Positions 25,125 to 33,043 of a stretch of DNA of 64,000 bases are shown in pieces. The stretch covers positions 1-64,000 of the forward strand of contig DKPJ01000008.1 in the NCBI GenBank assembly GCA_002480085.1. Direction: 5' to 3'. The notes beneath the pieces were generated by a model. The model was not told where the DNA came from, searched no databases, and was given only the letters and a program-made list of their open reading frames with translations. The position numbers and the translations under genes were made by a program. This DNA is from Enterobacteriaceae bacterium UBA7338. GTDB lineage: Bacteria; Pseudomonadota; Gammaproteobacteria; Enterobacterales; Enterobacteriaceae. Within the stretch, counting starts at the first letter, position 1, and the number at the start of each line of letters is the position of its first letter.

Positions 25125-25663
25125 GCGCGTTAACGATTTATTCTGATAAAGAAGCCAGCCAGCCTACGTGGCACAGCACCGACGCCGCCGCCATTGCCGA
25201 TAAACTGAACGCTCGCGGCGTGCGCTTTGAGCGCTGGCAGGCCGACCGTGACTTAGGCCGCGATCCGGCCCCGGAAACGGTAATTGATGCCTACCAGCAC
25301 GCCATTGATAAGCTGGTAGCCGAGAAGGGCTACCAGAGCTGGGATGTGATTAGCCTGCGCGCCGATAACCCCAACAAGCAGGCGCTGCGGGAGAAGTTTT
25401 TAAACGAGCACACCCACGGCGAAGACGAAGTGCGCTTTTTCGTCGAGGGTGCGGGCCTGTTCTGCCTGCACATTGGCGATGAGGTCTACCAGGTGCTGTG
25501 CGAGAAGAACGATCTGATCTCGGTTCCGGCCGGAACACCGCACTGGTTTGATATGGGTTCCGAGCCGAACTTTACCGCCATCCGGATTTTTGACAACCCA
25601 GAGGGGTGGGTTGCGCAGTTTACCGGCGACGCCATCGCCGACGGCTATCCGCGCCTGCCGTAA
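25121..25663 (+). CDS. mtnD: Acireductone dioxygenase MtnD
   Basis: Cupin enzyme of 180 residues. With Fe(II) it gives 2-keto-4-methylthiobutyrate plus formate; with Ni(II) it diverts the acireductone to methylthiopropionate, formate and CO. Metal ligands His97, His99, Glu103 (HTHGEDEVRFFVEG) and His141 (GTPHWFD) match the Klebsiella enzyme within one residue. Last gene of the mtnBCD operon; it converges with mtnA across 12 bases. Confidence 0.97.
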   Translation: MSALTIYSDKEASQPTWHSTDAAAIADKLNARGVRFERWQADRDLGRDPAPETVIDAYQHAIDKLVAEKGYQSWDVISLRADNPNKQALREKFLNEHTHGEDEVRFFVEGAGLFCLHIGDEVYQVLCEKNDLISVPAGTPHWFDMGSEPNFTAIRIFDNPEGWVAQFTGDAIADGYPRLP

Positions 25664-25675
25664 ATTTTACCGGGG

Positions 25676-26695
25676 CTACGACTTAAAACATCCCGCCGCC
25701 ACCTCGTCCGGCGTCACGACCCCGGTATCCAGCACCCAGCCGCTAATCAGCGCGGCGGGGGTGACGTCAAATGCCGGGTTATAGACCAGCGTCGATTCGG
25801 GTGCCCACTGCACCGCCCCGAAGCTACCCGCTACGCCGGTCACCTCGCTGGCCGCGCGCTGCTCGATAGGGATCGCCTCCCCGTTCGGGCAGAGCGGATC
25901 CAGGGTGGTCTGCGGGGCAGCAACGTAAAACGGAATGCCGTGATAGCGGGCCAGCACCGCCAGCGAGTAGGTGCCGATCTTATTCGCCACGTCGCCGTTG
26001 GCCGCAATGCGGTCCGCGCCAACCCACACTGCATCCACCTGCCCCTGCGCCATCAGGCTGGCCGCCATCGAGTCGGTGATCAGCTGGCAGGGAATGCCCA
26101 GCTCCGCCAGCTCCCAGGCTGTCAGACGCCCCCCCTGCAACAATGGTCGCGTCTCTCCTACCCAGACGTTCACCACCTTGCCGTCGGTAAAGGCCTGGGA
26201 GATCACCCCCAACGCTGTCCCTACGCCAGCGGTCGCCAGCCCGCCGGTGTTGCAGTGCGTCAGCAGTCGGCTGCCGGGCGATACCAGCGCGCTGCCCGCC
26301 TCGGCGATCCGCGTGCAGAGCTGCTTATCTTCCGCTATCAGCCGCTCGGCCTCAGCCACCAGCGCCGGGACAAAATCCTCCTCCGCCAACGCCTGCTTCA
26401 TGCGGTCGAGGTTGTTCATCAGGTTCACCGCCGTTGGGCGCGCCGCCCGCAGCGTCTCCAGCGCCTGCACCAGCGCGGGTTTGCTCTCGCCCCGCTCGGC
26501 CAGCAGGGCCAGCAGCAGGCTGGCGGAGAGGCCAATCAGCGGCGCGCCGCGCACCCGCAGAGCGTGAATATGGCCTACCAGCGTCTCTACCCTGTCGGCG
26601 GGCAACCAGCGTTTCTCCTGCGGCAGGGCCTGCTGATCGAGAATAAAGAGCTGATTTTCAGTGACGCGCAGGCTGGTGGTCTGTAGTGGCTGCAT
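25676..26695 (-). CDS. mtnA: Methylthioribose-1-phosphate isomerase MtnA
   Basis: Aldose-ketose isomerase of 339 residues, of the eIF2B-like family, converting methylthioribose-1-phosphate to methylthioribulose-1-phosphate. The catalytic pair is visible as Cys148 (LLTHCNTGGLATAG) and Asp228 (VGADRIAANGDVANKIGT). It is transcribed away from mtnK across a 105-base promoter holding MetJ boxes. Confidence 0.96.
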   Translation of the reverse strand: MQPLQTTSLRVTENQLFILDQQALPQEKRWLPADRVETLVGHIHALRVRGAPLIGLSASLLLALLAERGESKPALVQALETLRAARPTAVNLMNNLDRMKQALAEEDFVPALVAEAERLIAEDKQLCTRIAEAGSALVSPGSRLLTHCNTGGLATAGVGTALGVISQAFTDGKVVNVWVGETRPLLQGGRLTAWELAELGIPCQLITDSMAASLMAQGQVDAVWVGADRIAANGDVANKIGTYSLAVLARYHGIPFYVAAPQTTLDPLCPNGEAIPIEQRAASEVTGVAGSFGAVQWAPESTLVYNPAFDVTPAALISGWVLDTGVVTPDEVAAGCFKS

Positions 26696-26747
26696 AGCGT
26701 TAAATCCCTGTTGCGTTGATGTATCGTATTGTGTCAGGATGATTTAC

Positions 26748-26763
26748 AGATGTATAGACGTCT
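26748..26763. promoter_or_regulatory. MetJ operator between mtnA and mtnK
   Basis: Tandem 8-mers AGATGTAT (6/8) and AGACGTCT (8/8) in the divergent promoter. Both directions should respond to methionine/S-adenosylmethionine. Confidence 0.8.
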
Positions 26764-26800
26764 GAATGGCTTTATAAACAGAAAATTGAGGATACTGGCA

Positions 26801-28000
26801 ATGTCGCAATACCGAACTTTCAACGCCGCCGACGCGGTGGCCTACGCCCGGCAATTTGCTGGTCTGGAGCAGGCATCCGAACTGGTTAGCGCGCATGAAG
26901 TCGGTGACGGCAACCTGAATCTGGTGTTTAAAATTTTCGACGCCGAGGGCGTAAGCCGGATCGTCGTCAAGCAGGCCCTGCCCTACGTGCGCTGCGTGGG
27001 CGAATCCTGGCCACTGACCCTGGACCGTGCCCGGCTGGAGGCCCAGACCCTGCTGGAACACTATCGGCACTGCCCGGCGCACACGGTGAAGATCCACCAC
27101 TTCGATCCTGACCTGTCGGTAATGGTGATGGAGGATCTCTCGGATCACCGCATCTGGCGCGGGGAGCTGATCAAGGGCGCATACTATCCGCAGGCCGCCC
27201 GCCAGCTGGCAGCGTATCTGGCCCAGACCCTGTTCCACACCAGCGATTTCTATCTCACCCCGGCGCAGAAAAAGGCCCAGGTGGCGCAGTTTATCAACCC
27301 GGAGATGTGCGGCATCACCGAAGACCTCTTCTTTGACGATCCGTACCGCATTCACGAGCGCAACAGCTACCCGGCGGCGATTGAGGCTGACGTAGCGGCC
27401 CTGCGCGACGATACCGCCCTGCTGCTGGCGGTGGCCGCCCTCAAGCAGCGCTTCCTCTCCCATGCCGAAGCGCTGCTGCATGGCGATATCCACAGCGGCT
27501 CGATTTTTGTTGCCGAAGGCAGCCTGAAGGCGATTGACGCCGAGTTTGGCTACGTGGGACCGATTGGCTTTGACGTCGGCACCGCTATCGGCAACCTGCT
27601 GCTCAACTACTGCGGCCTGCCGGGACACATGGGCATCCGCGATGCCGCCGCCGCCCGCGAGCAGCGCCTGATCGATATTCAGGAGCTGTGGAACACCTTC
27701 TCAGAGACCTTCCTCGCGCTGGCCGCCGACAAGACCCGTGACCTGGCCCTGGCCCATCCTGCCTATGCCGCCCAGTTCCTGCAGAAGGTGTGGCACGATG
27801 CGATAGGCTTCTGCGGCACGGAGCTGATCCGTCGCAGCGTTGGACTCTCCCACGTGGCGGATATCGATACCATCGCCGATGAAGAGATGCGCCACGAATG
27901 CCTGCGCCATGCTATCCATTTAGGCAAGGCGCTGATCGTCATTGCCGACCGTATCCATAACGTTGATGAGCTGATTGCCCGCGTTCGGCAGTACAGTTAA
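26801..28000 (+). CDS. mtnK: Methylthioribose kinase MtnK
   Basis: Kinase of 399 residues with the APH/choline-kinase fold. It phosphorylates 5-methylthioribose on O1, the entry step of salvage. The catalytic loop is LHGDIHSGSIF (Asp229), followed by the metal-binding DAEFG (Asp246, Glu248). The GDGNLN glycine loop near residue 35 holds ATP. ATG 26801 follows GAGGAT by eight bases; a 24-codon longer frame would overlap the MetJ boxes. In bacteria with MtnK, methylthioribose comes from methylthioadenosine (via Pfs nucleosidase) or from outside. Confidence 0.96.
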   Translation: MSQYRTFNAADAVAYARQFAGLEQASELVSAHEVGDGNLNLVFKIFDAEGVSRIVVKQALPYVRCVGESWPLTLDRARLEAQTLLEHYRHCPAHTVKIHHFDPDLSVMVMEDLSDHRIWRGELIKGAYYPQAARQLAAYLAQTLFHTSDFYLTPAQKKAQVAQFINPEMCGITEDLFFDDPYRIHERNSYPAAIEADVAALRDDTALLLAVAALKQRFLSHAEALLHGDIHSGSIFVAEGSLKAIDAEFGYVGPIGFDVGTAIGNLLLNYCGLPGHMGIRDAAAAREQRLIDIQELWNTFSETFLALAADKTRDLALAHPAYAAQFLQKVWHDAIGFCGTELIRRSVGLSHVADIDTIADEEMRHECLRHAIHLGKALIVIADRIHNVDELIARVRQYS

Positions 28001-28020
28001 CGATTGGCGTTACGGGTTTT

Positions 28021-28053
28021 GTAGGCCGGGTAAGGCGAAGCCGCCACCCGGCG
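28021..28053. repeat. REP-like palindrome after mtnK
   Basis: GTAGGCCGGGTAAGGCG...CGCCACCCGGC, a typical enteric REP unit between convergent mtnK and the beta-propeller gene. It may stop 3' exonucleases or aid termination. Confidence 0.75.
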
Positions 28054-28058
28054 ATTTA

Positions 28059-29300
28059 TCATCCCAAATACTCAATCACCGACAACCCACCGTTGTAATC
28101 GGTGCTGTAGATAATCCCCTGCGCATCGACAAACACGTCGCAGGACTGGATCACCTGCGGGCGGCCTGGGCGGGTATCCATCATCTTCGCTGGCGCAGCG
28201 GGCACCAGCGCGCCGGTCTCCACCGGACGATACGGGTTAGAGATATCGTAGGCCCGCACCCCAGCGTTTTGGTAGGTGGCAAAGATCAGCGTCGAGCTGA
28301 TAAAGCTTCCCGGCCGGTTCTCATGCAGGTTGTGCGGCCCAAAGTGCGCCCCTTTTGTCACGTAGTCGATCTCATCCGGCTGCGGAAAGGTGGAGATGCT
28401 TACCGGATTAGCTGGCTCGCGAATATCAAACAGCCAGATCAGCTTCTCGCCATCCTGCTGGTTATCCAGCACCGCTTCGTCCAGCACCACCAGCAGATCC
28501 CGGTCCGGCAGCGGCAGCGCGGTATGGGTTCCGCCGCCAAACGGCGGACTCCAGTTGCGGTGGCTGATAAGCTTCGGCGCGCTGCGATCTTTCACATCCA
28601 GCAGCGTCAGACCGCCGTCGCGCCAGCTGCCATAGGCGGTGTCCCCGGCGATAATGGCGTGGTGCAGGGCGTAGCGCTTGCCCTCCGGCCACGTCGGGGT
28701 CTCCCCCGCCGCCTGGTTCATCCCCGGCAGCCACCAGCGCCCCGCCACCTCGGGCTTACGCGGATCGGCAAGGTCGATAGTCAGGAAGATGTAGTCGCTG
28801 AAGCCGTCGATTAAAGCGGAGACGTAGGCCCAGCGGCCACCCACGTACCAGATGCGGTGAATACCGATGCCGTCCAGCCCCAGAAAGCCAATCTCTTTCG
28901 GCTGGTCCGGCGTGGAGATATCAAACACGCGCAGCCCGGCGCTCCAGCCTCTGTCCTGCACGTCGCTCACCGTCTCCCCCACCGAGCGGGTGTAGTAGAC
29001 CTTCTCGTCGGCGAAACGGGCGTCGGCAAAGAGATCCCGGGCGTTGATCACCAGCAGCAGATCGTCATGGGCCTGCAGATGGACGTTCCAGGTTCCCGGC
29101 GGCGCAGGCACGTAGCCTGCGGGGCGCGGGTTTTTCGGGTCGCGTACGTCAACAATCGAGAAGCCCTGGGAGACCATATGGCCGATGTAGGCAAAGCCCC
29201 GGTGCACCATCAGCTGCACGCCGTCGGGCCGCCCGCCCTGATCCGAGTGACCAATCAGCCGCATATTGCGGCTGTAGTCAGGCACAGGTAGCGCACTCAT
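28059..29300 (-). CDS. LVIVD-repeat beta-propeller protein, function unknown
   Basis: A 413-residue protein without a signal peptide, so probably cytosolic. At least six LVIVD-type repeats are visible: GFSIVDVRDPKNP (47-59), GLRVFDISTPDQP (122-134), IFLTIDLADPRKP (171-183), GLTLLDVKDRSAP (230-242), LIWLFDIREPANP (287-299) and GVRAYDISNPYRP (347-359). Between them are histidines at the start of putative inner strands: HLQAH (75-79), HH (213-214), THT (258-260), HNLH (323-326). This layout recalls metal-binding propellers such as the selenium-binding protein/methanethiol oxidase family, but that is an inference. ATG 29300 overlaps the stop of the ABC binding-protein gene (ATGA), so it is translated with the importer. 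A sugar-modifying or sulfur-chemistry enzyme, or a cytosolic binding protein, are all possible. Confidence 0.8.
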   Translation of the reverse strand: MSALPVPDYSRNMRLIGHSDQGGRPDGVQLMVHRGFAYIGHMVSQGFSIVDVRDPKNPRPAGYVPAPPGTWNVHLQAHDDLLLVINARDLFADARFADEKVYYTRSVGETVSDVQDRGWSAGLRVFDISTPDQPKEIGFLGLDGIGIHRIWYVGGRWAYVSALIDGFSDYIFLTIDLADPRKPEVAGRWWLPGMNQAAGETPTWPEGKRYALHHAIIAGDTAYGSWRDGGLTLLDVKDRSAPKLISHRNWSPPFGGGTHTALPLPDRDLLVVLDEAVLDNQQDGEKLIWLFDIREPANPVSISTFPQPDEIDYVTKGAHFGPHNLHENRPGSFISSTLIFATYQNAGVRAYDISNPYRPVETGALVPAAPAKMMDTRPGRPQVIQSCDVFVDAQGIIYSTDYNGGLSVIEYLG

Positions 29301-30361
29301 TTGTTTTTCGCTTGCAGGGTGGCGAACCACGGGGCGATAAAGTCTTCGGTCTGGCCCCAGCCCGGAATGATTTTACCCAGGGTGGCGACATTCACCGCCC
29401 CCGGCTGGGCAGCCAGCAGCGCCTGCGGGATCGCCGCGGCTTTAAAGTCGTAGGTGGCTGGCGTCTGCTCCCCGGCGAGCTTGTTGGCGATCAGGCGCAC
29501 GTTGGTCGCGCCAATCAGCTTCGGATCCACCGCCACGCTCACCTTCCACGGGCTGTTGGATTCGCGCATCAGCTGCAGATCCTGGTTGGAGACGTCGATG
29601 CTGTAGAGTTTGATCTCGGTGCGGCCATTCTCTTTCAGCGCCTTGTAAGCGCCCTGGCTAAAGGCGTCCCAGGTGCCCCAGATCGCATCAATCTGCCCTT
29701 TCGGGTACTTCGCCAGCACCGCGCCAACTTTGTTCGCCGTATCGCCCTGCACGTCGGAAGAGACCGCCCCGATGGACTCCAGCTCTTTAATGCCTGGGTT
29801 CTGCTTCAGCAGCGTCTGGTAGGCCGCCTGGCGGCGCTCCATCGGCGGGAAGCCGGCCACCCACAGCTTGATAATATTGGCCTTGCCGTTAAAGTCTTTT
29901 ACCAGCTCGCCAAAGGAGAGATTGGTCAGCGAGGCGTCATCCTGTTGGGTCACGGTCACGCCGGGGATCTCGCCGTTGATGGCGGTATCAAACACCGAGA
30001 CGGCAATGCCCGCATCCACCGCTTTTTTTACCAGCGCCGTGGAGTAAGGATCGCGTCCCTGGGAGAGAATGATGCCGTCATACTTCTGGCTAATGGCCTG
30101 GTTAACAAAGTCCTGGAACTTAGCGTCGTCGCCGTTGCTCAGGAAGGTGCTGACTTTAAAGCCAAGCTTTTTGCCCTCCGTCAGCGCGCCGGAGACAAAC
30201 TGGGTAGTGTTATCGTCCGAACCCAGGTTACGGATCAGCGCAATGCGTACCGGTCCGCTGTGGTTAGCCAGCGCGGCCGGAATCGGTGTCGGCGTCGCCG
30301 CGTAGCCTGGAACAGAACTCAGCAGGCCCAGCGCCAGCAGCGAGAGTGCAAATTTTTTCAT
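29297..30361 (-). CDS. Sugar-type ABC importer, periplasmic binding protein
   Basis: Type-I periplasmic binding protein of 354 residues in the ribose/galactose class. Signal peptide MKKFALSLLALGLLSSVPGYA then mature ATPTPIP. Features: IRNLGSDDNTTQFVSGALTEGKKLG near the N terminus and the hinge region DGIILSQGRDP. Substrate not recognisable by eye. Third gene of the operon; 26 bases follow the permease. MetJ-type boxes and the mtn neighbours make methylthioribose a plausible ligand. Confidence 0.88.
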   Translation of the reverse strand: MKKFALSLLALGLLSSVPGYAATPTPIPAALANHSGPVRIALIRNLGSDDNTTQFVSGALTEGKKLGFKVSTFLSNGDDAKFQDFVNQAISQKYDGIILSQGRDPYSTALVKKAVDAGIAVSVFDTAINGEIPGVTVTQQDDASLTNLSFGELVKDFNGKANIIKLWVAGFPPMERRQAAYQTLLKQNPGIKELESIGAVSSDVQGDTANKVGAVLAKYPKGQIDAIWGTWDAFSQGAYKALKENGRTEIKLYSIDVSNQDLQLMRESNSPWKVSVAVDPKLIGATNVRLIANKLAGEQTPATYDFKAAAIPQALLAAQPGAVNVATLGKIIPGWGQTEDFIAPWFATLQAKNK

Positions 30362-30387
30362 CTCTGTTTTCCCCTGATAAAAGTAAA

Positions 30388-31383
30388 TTAACGACGCTGG
30401 AAATAGGTCAACGCCAGAGCACCAGCCAGCACCAGGCCCTTAATAATATCCATTGCGTAATAAGGCACGGAGAGCATCACCAGCCCGTTTGACAGCACGC
30501 CGAGGATCACCGCCCCCACCAGCGTGCCGAGCGCATTAGGCTTGCCGGAGCCGGCCAGCGAGAAGCCGATCCACGCCGCCGCCACCGCGTCCATCAGATA
30601 GCCGCCCCCGGCGTTCACCTGCGAGGAGCCGATGCGCGAGGCCAGCAGAATGCCGCCGAGTCCCGCCAGCAGGGAGGCGATAACGTAGGCCGCCACCTTG
30701 TAGCGGGTGGTGCGAATGCCGGAGAGGCGCGCCGCCTCCGGGTTGCCGCCGATGGCGTACATCCGCCGCCCATGAGTGGTCAGCGACAGCCCAAGCTGGG
30801 CCACCACCGTGACCACCAGCATGACAATCACAATGATCGGCACCTGGCCGAGCAGGCTGAAGCCCGCCGGGATCAACCCTTCGGCCATCTCGCCGCTCGG
30901 CAGCAGCATGTTTTCAGTGATCGACCCGCCGTAGCTGTAGGTCATCGCTACACCCTGAATGACAAACAGGCTGCCCAGCGTGGCGAGCATGTCAGGGATG
31001 CGCAGCACGACGATCAGGAAGGCATTGAACAGGCCCACCAGGGTACAGAGCGCCAGGGTCACAAGGATCGCCTCGGTGGTGCCGAAGCCGTGCCACACGA
31101 AGAGCGAGATCACCAGCGCGTTCGCCAGCGATGCCGTCGAGCCGACGGAGAGATCGAACCCGCCGATGGTCAGCGAAATCGAGACGCCGACGGCTATCAC
31201 CGTGACGATGGCGATCGACCGCAGGATATTGATGATGTTAAAGGGGTCGAGGAAGTTATCCGAGGCGATGCCAAAGATAGCCACCAGCAGCACCACGGTC
31301 AGCAGCATGCCCCACTTATAGAGAAAATCGAAAAACTGCTGACGGCCCGACGCCGCCGCTTTTACTGAAAGGGCTTTGCTCAC
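30388..31383 (-). CDS. Sugar-type ABC importer, RbsC-like permease
   Basis: Inner-membrane permease of 331 residues of the BPD_transp_2 family, with about eight to ten hydrophobic segments. The family stretch VSISLTIGGFDLSVGSTASLANAL is near residue 65, and the cytoplasmic coupling loop GRRMYAIGGNPEAARLSGI is clear. As homodimer it forms the channel for the pump made with the adjacent ATPase. Start overlaps the ATPase stop (ATGA, 31380-31383). Confidence 0.92.
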   Translation of the reverse strand: MSKALSVKAAASGRQQFFDFLYKWGMLLTVVLLVAIFGIASDNFLDPFNIINILRSIAIVTVIAVGVSISLTIGGFDLSVGSTASLANALVISLFVWHGFGTTEAILVTLALCTLVGLFNAFLIVVLRIPDMLATLGSLFVIQGVAMTYSYGGSITENMLLPSGEMAEGLIPAGFSLLGQVPIIVIVMLVVTVVAQLGLSLTTHGRRMYAIGGNPEAARLSGIRTTRYKVAAYVIASLLAGLGGILLASRIGSSQVNAGGGYLMDAVAAAWIGFSLAGSGKPNALGTLVGAVILGVLSNGLVMLSVPYYAMDIIKGLVLAGALALTYFQRR

Positions 31384-32930
31384 GCCGCCGCTCCTCCGGT
31401 CGAATAGTAAAGTAGTGTCTCTTCCTTAGCCTCGGCTCCGGCGATCTCCGCCACGATGCGGCCATCCCACAGCACGCAGATGCGATCGCAGAGGCCCACC
31501 AGCTCGGCAAACTCGCCGGAGGCGTAGACGATCCCCTTGCCCTCCCGGGCGAGGCCGTCAATCAGGCGGAAGAGATCGGTTTTGGCTTTCACATCGACGC
31601 CCTTGGTTGGCTCGTCGAAGATCACCACGCTGGCGTTGCCGCGCAGCCATTTGCCTATCGCCACCTTCTGCTGGTTACCGCCGGAGAGGCGACGCAGGAT
31701 CTGCCCCGGGCCAGTGGTGCGCACGCCAACGCGCTCAATTACCGTCTGCGCCCAGCGCCAGGCTTTGCGATGGCCGAACAGGCTCCAGCGGGAGAAGCTG
31801 CTGTCCGCGCTGACCGCCAGGTTCATGGCGATCGGCTCGTCAATAAAGATGCCCTCTTTGCGCCGCTCCTCGGGGATCAGCGCCATGCCGCGAATGACGG
31901 AGTCCGCCGGATCCCGGGGCCGCCACGGCTGGCCGTTCAGCTCCCCGCGGGCGACGCGGCTCTTTTCCGCACCAAACAGCGCCTTGCAAAGCTCGGTTTT
32001 ACCCGCCCCCGCCAGCCCGGCGATGCCGAGGATTTCGCCCTTGCGCAGGTGCAGGGAGATATCCTTCAGCAGCTTCTCGTCGTGCAGCCCCTCCACGCGC
32101 AGCAGGGTCTCCTCCCCGTGGGGCGGACGACGCGGGGGATAGATATCGTTCAGCTGGTGGCCGAGCATCTTCTCTACGATCGCCTCCCCGCTCAGGGCGG
32201 CCATCGGGCCGGACTCTACCAGCCTGCCGTCGCGCAGCACCGTCAGGGTGTCGCAGATCGCCTTCAGCTCGTGAATGCGGTGGGAGATAAAGACCACGCC
32301 GATCCCCTGCTGCTGCAGGCGTCTGACCACGGTAAACAGGCGCTCGCTCTCGTGCTGATCCAGCGGGGCGGTCGGTTCATCAAGGATCAAAAAGCGGCAG
32401 CGATGGGAGAGCGCGCGGGCCAGCAGGATCTGCTGCTTCTCGGCGAGGGTGCAGGTGTCGATCGCGCGTCTGACGTCGAGGGTGACGTCGAGCTGGGCCA
32501 GCGCATTCCGCGCATGCTGACGAACGGTAGACCAGCGCCAGGCGTAGCCCGGCTCGGCCAGCTTATCGAGCATGATGTTTTCCGCAATGCTGAGGCCGGG
32601 AACCAGCGCCACGTCAACCTCCTGCTGCACCAGATGGATGCCGAGACGTTTGGCATCCAGCGGGGAGCGGATAGAGACCGGCTGGCTATCGATTTCGATC
32701 TCACCCTCATAGCCTGCCCAGGTGCCGCACAGCACCGCCATCAGCGTGGATTTCCCCGCGCCGTTGGCCCCGGTTAGCGCATGCACCGAGCCGCCGCGCA
32801 GGCTGAAGTGCACCTGCGTCAGGGCATTTACACCGGCAAAGGCGAGGCTAATCGCCCGCATCTCGAGATGGTTAACGCTCATCTGTGAGGCATCCATGGG
32901 ATTAATAGATTGATTTAATGAATTTTTCAT
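31380..32930 (-). CDS. Sugar-type ABC importer, tandem ATPase (RbsA/MglA class)
   Basis: Two fused nucleotide-binding domains, 516 residues. First half: Walker A GANGAGKST (54-62), a degenerate signature (TLAEKQQILLARAL) and Walker B FLILDEPTAPLD. Second half: altered P-loop GLAGAGKTE, intact signature LSGGNQQKV and Walker B VVIFDEPTKGVD. One weak site is usual in this class. The ATG at 32930 has a poor ribosome site; in-frame ATGs at 32897 and 32882 are alternatives. First gene of the importer/propeller operon, divergent from ybdH. Confidence 0.92.
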   Translation of the reverse strand: MKNSLNQSINPMDASQMSVNHLEMRAISLAFAGVNALTQVHFSLRGGSVHALTGANGAGKSTLMAVLCGTWAGYEGEIEIDSQPVSIRSPLDAKRLGIHLVQQEVDVALVPGLSIAENIMLDKLAEPGYAWRWSTVRQHARNALAQLDVTLDVRRAIDTCTLAEKQQILLARALSHRCRFLILDEPTAPLDQHESERLFTVVRRLQQQGIGVVFISHRIHELKAICDTLTVLRDGRLVESGPMAALSGEAIVEKMLGHQLNDIYPPRRPPHGEETLLRVEGLHDEKLLKDISLHLRKGEILGIAGLAGAGKTELCKALFGAEKSRVARGELNGQPWRPRDPADSVIRGMALIPEERRKEGIFIDEPIAMNLAVSADSSFSRWSLFGHRKAWRWAQTVIERVGVRTTGPGQILRRLSGGNQQKVAIGKWLRGNASVVIFDEPTKGVDVKAKTDLFRLIDGLAREGKGIVYASGEFAELVGLCDRICVLWDGRIVAEIAGAEAKEETLLYYSTGGAAA

Positions 32931-32985
32931 AGCCGTGCTTGACTGGCAACAACGGAAAAGGCATAAGATAAAGCTAAATAATATT

Positions 32986-33009
32986 AGCCATCCGGATGTC
33001 CAGACATAA
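32986..33009. promoter_or_regulatory. Possible MetJ operator between the ABC operon and ybdH
   Basis: Three tandem 8-mers, AGCCATCC, GGATGTCC and AGACATAA, match AGACGTCT at 5, 5 and 4 positions. Individually weak, but GGATGTCCAGA resembles the E. coli metJ/metB boxes, and MetJ control of the ybdH/ybdL promoter is reported for E. coli. A perfect CATCCGGATG palindrome (32989-32998) lies inside it and could serve another regulator. Confidence 0.5.
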
Positions 33010-33043
33010 CATCGGGTTAGCGATTCCGCACAAGGACACAGAC

